13,447 nt of DNA from Alphaproteobacteria bacterium. GTDB lineage: Bacteria > Pseudomonadota > Alphaproteobacteria > SHVP01. The DNA lies in assembly GCA_026421105.1 (NCBI GenBank), contig JAPKDI010000015.1:1-13447 (forward strand), in the 5' to 3' direction. Position numbers and translations under genes: made by a program. The notes under the pieces are model-generated. The model had not been told where the DNA came from. It did not search any database and saw nothing but the letters and a program-made list of their open reading frames with translations. Shown here piece by piece: positions 6,974-13,447 of this stretch (positions are counted from its first letter, which is position 1; every line of letters begins with the position of its first letter).

Positions 6974-8447
6974 GCTGGCACCAAAAATGATGACCGTCGA
7001 CCCCATCATGCGAGATACGGAAATTTCCGGCCTCACCGCCGACAGTCGGCAGGTCGAGCCTGGTTATCTGTTTGCCGCGCTCCCCAGCGCAACCGAAAAC
7101 TCCGGCAACGATGGACGCGACTTCATCACGGACGCACTCGCCCGTGGTGCCGTGGCCATTCTCGCGCCGGACGGCACACGTATCGAGACAAATGATGAAA
7201 CAGCGCCACGCCTGATCACAGACGAGAATCCCCGCTGGCGCTTTGCACAGTTTGTATCCCGTTTCTACGGACAGCAGCCCGAAACAATTGTTGGCGTCAC
7301 AGGCACCAATGGGAAATCTTCAGTCGCAGGCTTTACCCGCCAGATATGGGCACTTCTCGGCACCAAGTCAGCCAGTATAGGCACCCTAGGTCTTGATGCC
7401 GATGGTTTTGATGGCGGTGCCAGCCTCACGACACCTGACCCCGTCAGCTTGCATGAAACGCTGTCGGACCTTGCTTTGGCAGGCGTCGACCATCTTGCTC
7501 TTGAAGCCTCTTCCCACGGTCTCGACCAATACCGGATGGATGGCGTTAGGTTTGCCGCAGCAGCGTTTACCAATCTGAGCCGAGACCATCTCGACTATCA
7601 CAAGACCGAAGCGGCCTATCTCGACGCCAAACTTCGTTTGTTCCGCTTCCTGCTGCCGCCCAGTGGGGCAGCGGTTCTGAATGCCGATTCCCCTCATTTC
7701 GAACAGATTGCAGATGTTTGCCGATCCATCGGGCATCGCATTCGTAGTTTTGGTATTCAGACCAGTGACATTCACATCGCCGACGTCTCGCCCCTGCCGG
7801 ACGGACTCCGTTTGTGCGTCACCATTCGGGATCAAAACTTCGAAACGCGACTCAATCTGGTGGGCGGTTTTCAGACTTACAACGTCCTAGCCGCACTCGG
7901 ACTGGCAATCGAAACCGGCGCTGACGTCACTGAAGCCTTTGGAACACTTGCGCATTTGCAAGGCGTTCGCGGGCGCATGGAGCGGATCGGCACACTGGAA
8001 AACGGCGCACAGGTCTATGTCGACTACGCCCACACGCCTGATGCATTAAAAACCACCCTCACCGCAATCCGCCCGCATGTCCAAGGACGCCTGCATGTGG
8101 TTTTCGGCGCCGGCGGAGATCGCGATTTAGGCAAACGTCCCATGATGGGCGAAATTGCAGCCGAACATGCGGATATGGTGATCGTTACCGACGACAACCC
8201 CCGTCAGGAAGACCCCGAAACAATTCGCAACCAAGTTCTGGCCGGCTGCCCAGGTGCTTCGGATATTGGCGATCGCGCGGCTGCCATCGAAGCCGGAATA
8301 GCTTCGCTAGACACCGAAGACATTTTGATGATCGCCGGCAAGGGCCACGAAACCGGCCAGATCATCGGTACTGAGAGCCTACCCTTCGACGATTCCGAGA
8401 TCGCACGCGACATCATTCAGAGTTTCAGCGGTGAGGCAGCGCAATGA
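6960..8447 (+). CDS. murE: UDP-N-acetylmuramoyl-L-alanyl-D-glutamate--2,6-diaminopimelate ligase MurE
   Basis: MurE is the cytosolic ATP-dependent ligase that adds the third stem-peptide residue to UDP-MurNAc-L-Ala-D-Glu. The N-terminal UDP-binding domain includes GLTADSRQVEPGYLFAAL (24-41). The P-loop is TGTNGKS at 114-120. The central domain shows TTPDP (157-161), LEASSHGLDQYR (181-192), NLSRDHLDYH (205-214) and K224 in YLDAKLRLF, the lysine that is carbamylated in Mur ligases. The C-terminal domain carries DNPR at 412-415, the motif of meso-diaminopimelate-specific enzymes, so a standard Gram-negative DAP-type wall is expected. Length of 495 residues is normal. Start ATG 6960 gives MRLTELA, typical of the family, within the 3' end of ftsI; ATGs at residues 10 and 11 are less likely. 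The stop overlaps murF as ATGA. Confidence 0.97.
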   Translation: MRLTELAPKMMTVDPIMRDTEISGLTADSRQVEPGYLFAALPSATENSGNDGRDFITDALARGAVAILAPDGTRIETNDETAPRLITDENPRWRFAQFVSRFYGQQPETIVGVTGTNGKSSVAGFTRQIWALLGTKSASIGTLGLDADGFDGGASLTTPDPVSLHETLSDLALAGVDHLALEASSHGLDQYRMDGVRFAAAAFTNLSRDHLDYHKTEAAYLDAKLRLFRFLLPPSGAAVLNADSPHFEQIADVCRSIGHRIRSFGIQTSDIHIADVSPLPDGLRLCVTIRDQNFETRLNLVGGFQTYNVLAALGLAIETGADVTEAFGTLAHLQGVRGRMERIGTLENGAQVYVDYAHTPDALKTTLTAIRPHVQGRLHVVFGAGGDRDLGKRPMMGEIAAEHADMVIVTDDNPRQEDPETIRNQVLAGCPGASDIGDRAAAIEAGIASLDTEDILMIAGKGHETGQIIGTESLPFDDSEIARDIIQSFSGEAAQ

Positions 8448-9892
8448 CCCCCAACACCCCGCTTTGGACTTCAGAGGAAGTACTTACCGCGACCCAAGGT
8501 CGAATCTCCTCGGGTACGGACGCATGGCAGGCCTCCGGTGTATCTATCGACAGCCGCACATGTGAACCCGGAGATCTGTTTATCTCTATCTCCGGCGACC
8601 AGTTTGATGGCCACGACTTCGTCGCACGGGCAATCGAAGCCGGTGCCAGCGCAGCAATCGTATCACGCATGCCCGAAGGCCTTTCTGATGAGGTACCTCT
8701 CGTTGAAGTCGGCGATACCATGGATGCTCTTGAAGGACTGGGTCGGGCTGCGCGGGACCGCACCGACGCTTCTGTTATCGGCGTAACGGGTTCGGTTGGC
8801 AAAACCGGCACCAAGGATGCTTTGGGACTGGCGTTTGGTGCATTGGGCAAGACCCATACAACCCAAGGCAACCAGAACAATCATATCGGAGTTCCGCTAA
8901 CCCTCTCCCGACTACCGCGCGATGCCAAATTTGCCGTCATTGAAATGGGTATGAACCATTCCAATGAAATTTCCACTCTTTCGAAGCTCACCCGTCCGGA
9001 TGTCGCGATCATCACGACGATTTCAGCCGTTCACCTTGAGTTCTTCGACAGCATCGCCGACATCGCTGACGCCAAAGCCGAAATATTCGATGGCATGTGT
9101 AAAGGCGCCACCGCGGTCCTCAACCGGGACAATATCTATTTCGCAATCTTGGCTTCGCGCGCCTGGGCTCATGGCCTCGAGCGCGTCGTTGGCTTCGGTG
9201 CGCATCCCGAATCCGACGCTCTTCTTTCTGCCTGCACGGTCAGCGATAAAGGCAGCGAAATTACGGCTAAAATCGGCGACCATGTCGTTCGATATCGGCT
9301 TCAGGTTCCCGGGCGTCATTGGATACACAATACACTGGCCGTGTTGGCCAGCGTCAATGCGCTTGACGGCGACGTCAACACTGCAGCAGACGCGTTCGCT
9401 TTACTGTCGGCTCCCAGAGGGCGCGGCGCGCGAATTAAAATTTCGCGCAGCGACGGCCTCCTGACGGTTATTGACGACAGCTACAATGCAAGCCCTGCTT
9501 CGATGCGGGCCGCCATCGCGGTTCTGGCATCCAGCCACCCGAAACATGGCGGACGCAGGATTGCTATTCTAGGTGACATGCTCGAGCTAGGCGAAACCGC
9601 GCCAAAACTACATGCCGCTCTCGCGCGGGATCTCGAAAAAAGTGACATTGACCTCGTCTTCTGCGCCGGACCGAATATGCAAACGCTCCACGACGCATTG
9701 CCGGCAGCTATGCGCGGCGGTCATGCCGAAGATTCAGAAAAACTTATGGCAGAAGTCCTTGACGCTGTTCACGCCGGAGACATTGTGATGGTGAAGGGAT
9801 CCTTGGGTAGTCGTATGGCGACCATAGTGGACGCACTGGCCGGAATGGATATCAGCCATAGCTCGCCGCAGGAGGCACAGCATGCTGTTTAA
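8444..9892 (+). CDS. murF: UDP-N-acetylmuramoyl-tripeptide--D-alanyl-D-alanine ligase MurF
   Basis: MurF adds D-Ala-D-Ala to UDP-MurNAc-tripeptide, the last cytosolic step of pentapeptide synthesis. The N-terminal domain shows [20 protein letters not shown] (32-51). The P-loop is [10 protein letters not shown] at 115-124. Other family blocks are [12 protein letters not shown] (143-154), [10 protein letters not shown] (167-176), [12 protein letters not shown] (193-204), AKAEIF (210-215), [11 protein letters not shown] and LGDMLELG in the C-terminal half. The 482-residue length is normal. The ATG (8444) lies in the ATGA overlap with murE, with GTGAGG (8431-8436) seven bases upstream. The stop lies 11 bases inside mraY. 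No abnormal feature. Confidence 0.97.
   Translation: MTPNTPLWTSEEVLTATQGRISSGTDAWQASGVSIDSRTCEPGDLFISISGDQFDGHDFVARAIEAGASAAIVSRMPEGLSDEVPLVEVGDTMDALEGLGRAARDRTDASVIGVTGSVGKTGTKDALGLAFGALGKTHTTQGNQNNHIGVPLTLSRLPRDAKFAVIEMGMNHSNEISTLSKLTRPDVAIITTISAVHLEFFDSIADIADAKAEIFDGMCKGATAVLNRDNIYFAILASRAWAHGLERVVGFGAHPESDALLSACTVSDKGSEITAKIGDHVVRYRLQVPGRHWIHNTLAVLASVNALDGDVNTAADAFALLSAPRGRGARIKISRSDGLLTVIDDSYNASPASMRAAIAVLASSHPKHGGRRIAILGDMLELGETAPKLHAALARDLEKSDIDLVFCAGPNMQTLHDALPAAMRGGHAEDSEKLMAEVLDAVHAGDIVMVKGSLGSRMATIVDALAGMDISHSSPQEAQHAV
9870..9875 (+). promoter_or_regulatory. Shine-Dalgarno of mraY
   Basis: AGGAGG, six bases before the mraY ATG at 9882 and still inside the murF coding sequence. It supports the start that overlaps murF by 11 bases. 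Confidence 0.85.
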
Positions 9893-10967
9893 CCTTCTGG
9901 GCCCGATGGCGGATGAATTCATACTCTTCAATCTGTTTAATTCGCTGACCTTTCGCGCGGGTGGCGCAGTTGTGACAGCACTTGTTGTCTCTTTCCTCTT
10001 CGGTCCGATGATCATCGGCTGGCTGAAACAACAGCAGCCGGGCGGACAACCGATCCGCGAAGATGGCCCTCAGGGACACTTCAAGAAGGCAGGCACCCCG
10101 ACCATGGGCGGGTTCCTGATTTTGCTGGCAATTATTGTCAGCACCTTGCTCTGGGCTGATCTACGCAACGGATATGTCTGGGCACTTCTGCTCATCACGG
10201 TCGGCTTCGGCGCGATTGGCTTTGCCGACGACTATCAAAAACTCACCCGCTCCCACTCCAAAGGCATTCCCGGACGGGTTCGTTTGGTCGCAGAGATTGC
10301 GGTGGCTGGCGTTGCCACCTTCTGGATCATTCGTCTGACCCCGGACCCGATCTCAACCAGCCTGGCGCTTCCCTTTGTGAAGAACTTCCTGATCGAACTC
10401 AGCTGGTTCTTTATTCCTTTCGCCATCTTCGTGATCGTGGGTGCCTCAAATTCGGTGAACCTGACCGACGGCCTTGATGGTCTCGCGATTGTTCCCGTGA
10501 TGATATCTGCTGGCTGCTTCGGCTTGATCGCTTATATTACCGGCAACGCCGTCTTCTCGAACTACCTACTGATCTTTGCTGTCCCCGGATCGGGCGAGCT
10601 GACGATCTTCTGTGGCGCCCTAATTGGGGCCAGCCTCGGCTTTCTCTGGTTCAACGCCCCCCCGGCCATGGTGTTTATGGGCGACACCGGATCACTCGCG
10701 ATGGGCGGTGCTCTTGGCGGTATCGCCGTTGTGACCAAGCACGAACTAGTGCTCGCTATCATCGGTGGTCTGTTTGTTCTCGAAACGGTGTCAGTGATCG
10801 TGCAGGTCGTCTCGTTCAAGCTTACCGGCCGCCGGGTCTTCAAAATGGCCCCACTACACCATCACTTCGAGCAGAAGGGCTGGGCCGAATCTACAATCGT
10901 GATTCGCTTCTGGATCATTGCAATGGTGCTTGCCCTGCTGGGCCTAGCCACACTGAAGCTGCGGTGA
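9882..10967 (+). CDS. mraY: Phospho-N-acetylmuramoyl-pentapeptide-transferase MraY
   Basis: MraY is the polytopic inner-membrane enzyme that transfers phospho-MurNAc-pentapeptide from UDP to undecaprenyl phosphate, making lipid I. About ten membrane helices alternate with the conserved cytoplasmic loops: GTPTMGG (71-77), the Asp-Asp pair D116-D117 in FADDYQK, the [13 protein letters not shown] block (190-202), MGDTGS with D268 (266-271), and the histidine loop PLHHHFE (324-330). These aspartates and histidines are the Mg2+ and catalytic residues of the family. Length of 361 residues is standard. The gene starts inside murF with its own AGGAGG and ends four bases before murD. Confidence 0.98.
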   Translation: MLFNLLGPMADEFILFNLFNSLTFRAGGAVVTALVVSFLFGPMIIGWLKQQQPGGQPIREDGPQGHFKKAGTPTMGGFLILLAIIVSTLLWADLRNGYVWALLLITVGFGAIGFADDYQKLTRSHSKGIPGRVRLVAEIAVAGVATFWIIRLTPDPISTSLALPFVKNFLIELSWFFIPFAIFVIVGASNSVNLTDGLDGLAIVPVMISAGCFGLIAYITGNAVFSNYLLIFAVPGSGELTIFCGALIGASLGFLWFNAPPAMVFMGDTGSLAMGGALGGIAVVTKHELVLAIIGGLFVLETVSVIVQVVSFKLTGRRVFKMAPLHHHFEQKGWAESTIVIRFWIIAMVLALLGLATLKLR

Positions 10968-10971
10968 TGAG

Positions 10972-12408
10972 ATGAACCGGACAGCCACTCTCTCCAACCT
11001 CGATCTTTCGTACCTCAAAGGCCAGGACTTTGCCGTTCTGGGCCTCGGCGTATCCGGTATGAGCGCCGCGGCCGCATTGCAGGGCGCAGGTGTACACGTG
11101 CGGCTCTGGGACGACAGTGTAGAGCGTCGCGAAAGCGCGGCAGCACGGGGCCTCGACCCCGTCGACCTGAATGACGCTGACTTCGCAGCAATCGACGCGC
11201 TTGTCCTCAGCCCCGGCATTCCCCACGGATATCCGCATTCTCACCCGATCATCGATCGGGCCCGTGACGCTGGCTGCGAAATCCTCTGTGATCTCGAACT
11301 TCTAACCCGCGCCGAAACTAATGCACGTTACGTCGGCGTCACCGGCACCAACGGGAAGTCCACAACCACCAAGCTGATCGGCCATGTGCTCTCACAGCTC
11401 GGAATTGCGAATGCCATTGGCGGCAATATCGGCGCACCCGGCCTCAGCCTTCCTGCGATGGGCAAGACAGGGGTCTATGTGCTTGAGCTTTCGTCCTACC
11501 AGCTCGAACTTCTGCCTTTGGCGGTCTTCGATATCGCGGTTCTGATGAACATCACACCAGACCATCTTGATCGGCATGGCGGCATGCACGGATACATGAC
11601 CGCCAAACGTCGGATCTTCGACGGTCAAATTTCAAAAAACACAGCTATCGTCGGTATCGACGATGGATTGTCGAAATCTATTTTCGACGACTTGCGGACT
11701 GCGAGCGATGCCACCATCGTTTCCGTGTCGACCCGCGAGACATGTGCTGGCGGCATCTATCTTTCCAATGGCTGGCTGATCGACGACCGAGAGGACGCCG
11801 CTGTACCGATACTCGAACTCGCCAGCCTTGAAACCTTGCCCGGCCTTCACAACGCCCAGAATGTTGCCGCGGCCTATGCCGCCAGCAGCGTAATTATGGA
11901 TTCAGCCCTACAAGCTGACCGGGATGCCATCGTGGCAGCCATCCGGTCCTTCCCCGGCCTCGCTCATCGTCAGGAACTTGTCGGTTATCTCAAGTCCGTG
12001 CGTTTTGTGAACGATTCCAAAGCCACCAATGCTGAGGCAGCCTCACACGCTCTCGCGGCCTATGACAACATCATCTGGATTGCTGGCGGTATAGCCAAAG
12101 ACGGTGGCATTGCCTCTCTGGATGCATTGTTCAACCGGGTCGACCACGCCTTCTTGATTGGTGAAGCCGCCGACGAATTTGCCGGTACCCTTAAAGGCCG
12201 CGTATCTACCGACATCTCCGGCGATCTCGAAACAGCAGTCGCTGACGCCACACGCCTTGCCGGAAATGGTCCCGCGACCGTGCTACTGTCGCCCGCGTGT
12301 GCATCCTTCGACCAGTTCCCGAGCTTTGAAGCGCGCGGTGATGCGTTCAAGGCCGCGGTCCATGCATTCGATGGGTTTTCTCTCCCAAACACAGGGGGTT
12401 CAGCATGA
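10972..12408 (+). CDS. murD: UDP-N-acetylmuramoyl-L-alanine--D-glutamate ligase MurD
   Basis: MurD adds D-glutamate to UDP-MurNAc-L-Ala in the cytosol, the step before MurE. The N-terminal Rossmann-like UDP-binding domain starts at VLGLGVSGMSAA (22-33) and includes VLSPGIP (78-84). The P-loop is TGTNGKST at 124-131. Then come LELSSYQLE (171-179), NITPDHLDRHG (193-203) and K212 in AKRRIF, the lysine expected to be carbamylated. The C-terminal domain has FVNDSKATNAEA, IAGGIAKDG and LLSPACASFDQF. At 478 residues it is somewhat longer than E. coli MurD (438), which I regard as usual for this class. Start ATG 10972 follows the mraY stop by four bases; the only upstream purine stretch is a weak GATGAG. 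The stop overlaps ftsW as ATGA. Confidence 0.97.
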   Translation: MNRTATLSNLDLSYLKGQDFAVLGLGVSGMSAAAALQGAGVHVRLWDDSVERRESAAARGLDPVDLNDADFAAIDALVLSPGIPHGYPHSHPIIDRARDAGCEILCDLELLTRAETNARYVGVTGTNGKSTTTKLIGHVLSQLGIANAIGGNIGAPGLSLPAMGKTGVYVLELSSYQLELLPLAVFDIAVLMNITPDHLDRHGGMHGYMTAKRRIFDGQISKNTAIVGIDDGLSKSIFDDLRTASDATIVSVSTRETCAGGIYLSNGWLIDDREDAAVPILELASLETLPGLHNAQNVAAAYAASSVIMDSALQADRDAIVAAIRSFPGLAHRQELVGYLKSVRFVNDSKATNAEAASHALAAYDNIIWIAGGIAKDGGIASLDALFNRVDHAFLIGEAADEFAGTLKGRVSTDISGDLETAVADATRLAGNGPATVLLSPACASFDQFPSFEARGDAFKAAVHAFDGFSLPNTGGSA

Positions 12409-13447
12409 CCCCGTTTACACGCGCAGACACATCTATTCTCGGCCGCTGGTGGTGGACCGTTGACCGATGGAGCTTGTTGGCTATCGCAGCACTGATGGCG
12501 TTTGGTGCAATTCTGGCAGCCGCATCGAGCCCCGCCGTTGCCGAGCGGATCGGCCTTGATGCGCTATACTTCATCAAACGGCACTTCATGCTGCTGCCGG
12601 TTTCCGTATTTCTCATTCTCGCGATCTCCATACTGACACCTATTCAGGTAAGGCGATTTGCGGTTATCGCCTTCCTCGGTTGTATTGTCCTATTGACCGC
12701 AACACTAATTCTTGGTGTCGAAATCAAGGGCGCACAGCGCTGGCTCTCAATTGCTGGTTTCTCCTTGCAGGTGACGGAATTAGTGAAGCCCACTTTCGCG
12801 GTCGTTGCAGCTTGGCTGTTCAGCGAAGCCGCGCATGATCCTCGGTTTCCCGGTCGTATGATCTGCACTGGTTTGTTCGCACTCGTTGTCGGACTGGTGA
12901 TCATGCAGCCCGATCTGGGTCAGGCGGTCGTGATTTCGTTCGTCTGGATGGCACAGTTCTTTCTGGCTGGTCTTCCGATGTGGCTGGTTGCAGGGCTCGT
13001 CGTACTCGGGGTTTCGGGCATCGTTGGTTCCTATTTCACACTCTCCCATGTCTCGAGCCGGATCGACCGGTTCCTGGATCCGGATTCGGGCGACACCTAT
13101 CAAATTGAACGCAGCATCGAGGCCTTCTCCAGCGGCGGATTGTTCGGGCGTGGCCCGGGTGAAGGTCAGGTCAAAACCGTCCTACCTGATGCTCATGCCG
13201 ATTTTGTCTTTGCCGTGGCCGGCGAGGAACTCGGATTGATCGTCACATTGATCATTGTTGGCCTCTTCGCCTTCATCGTCCTGCGCGGGTTAGCCCGGGC
13301 AATGTCCGAGCAGAATCTTTTCATCCTGCTCGCTGTTTCGGGATTGCTCGTACAGTTCGGCATTCAGGCCCTGATCAATATGGGCTCAAGCCTGCAGCTC
13401 ATCCCGACCAAGGGCATGACCCTGCCCTTCATCAGCTATGGCGGCTC
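12405..13447 (+). CDS. ftsW: Septal peptidoglycan glycosyltransferase FtsW (partial, 3' end outside window)
   Basis: FtsW is a SEDS-family membrane glycosyltransferase that polymerises lipid II at the septum together with FtsI. The frame is open from ATG 12405 to the window edge, 347 complete codons, so the C-terminus is missing. After a cytoplasmic start (RWWWTVDRW, 14-22) there are several membrane helices and the SEDS hallmarks: KGAQRWL (108-114), MQPDLGQ (167-173), FGRGPGEGQVKTVLPDAHAD (247-266) with D266 at the position of the essential aspartate (D262 in E. coli RodA), FAVAGEELG (269-277) and KGMTLPFISYGG (336-347). Place in the dcw cluster favours FtsW over RodA. AGGGGG (12393-12398) is a good Shine-Dalgarno six bases before the ATG, which overlaps the murD stop by four bases. 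Confidence 0.96.
   Translation, partial: MTPFTRADTSILGRWWWTVDRWSLLAIAALMAFGAILAAASSPAVAERIGLDALYFIKRHFMLLPVSVFLILAISILTPIQVRRFAVIAFLGCIVLLTATLILGVEIKGAQRWLSIAGFSLQVTELVKPTFAVVAAWLFSEAAHDPRFPGRMICTGLFALVVGLVIMQPDLGQAVVISFVWMAQFFLAGLPMWLVAGLVVLGVSGIVGSYFTLSHVSSRIDRFLDPDSGDTYQIERSIEAFSSGGLFGRGPGEGQVKTVLPDAHADFVFAVAGEELGLIVTLIIVGLFAFIVLRGLARAMSEQNLFILLAVSGLLVQFGIQALINMGSSLQLIPTKGMTLPFISYGG

Overview
This is a stretch of alphaproteobacterial chromosome carrying the start of a classical division and cell-wall (dcw) cluster, with a short conserved block upstream of it. The evidence for Alphaproteobacteria is the MraZ N-terminus (MALFLSTTINKVDRKGR), an alphaproteobacterial-type RNase P RNA, FtsL and FtsW of alphaproteobacterial style (FtsW begins with an RWWWTVDRW segment) and moderately high G+C in the genes. 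I cannot place the order or genus. All genes lie on the + strand. I see no mobile element, CRISPR array, tRNA or sign of recent transfer.

Region 1 (40-2558) is a two-gene unit: a Uup-type ABC-F ATPase whose stop overlaps the start (ATGA) of a zinc-dependent N-acetylmuramoyl-L-alanine amidase with a putative peptidoglycan-binding C-terminus and no signal peptide. Region 2 (about 2567-2955) is rnpB, the RNase P catalytic RNA, starting only a few bases after the amidase stop.

Region 3 (about 2956-3361) is an AT-richer non-coding interval that I read as the control region of the dcw operon. It holds a match to the alphaproteobacterial LexA box (GAAC-N7-GAAC, 3100-3114), two short perfect inverted repeats, a possible -35 (TTGACG, 3251-3256), an exact four-unit 10-bp-period array of CCCA(T/A) (3258-3292) that matches the MraZ operator on the opposite strand, and a leader with several small hairpins before an mraZ start that lacks a clear Shine-Dalgarno sequence.

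Region 4 (3362-13447) is mraZ-rsmH-ftsL-ftsI-murE-murF-mraY-murD-ftsW, with ftsW cut by the window end. Junctions overlap by 1-14 bases, or are separated by 4 bases in the case of mraY/murD, so this looks like one translationally coupled operon. MurD, MurE and MurF are amino-acid ligases that extend UDP-MurNAc to the pentapeptide. MurE carries the DNPR motif of meso-diaminopimelate-adding enzymes. MraY transfers the product to undecaprenyl phosphate to give lipid I. FtsW polymerises lipid II and FtsI cross-links it at the septum, with FtsL as part of the divisome activation complex. RsmH methylates 16S rRNA and MraZ is the likely autoregulator.

The coding content is conventional. The points most worth a second look are regulatory: the MraZ box array and the LexA-like box in front of the operon.
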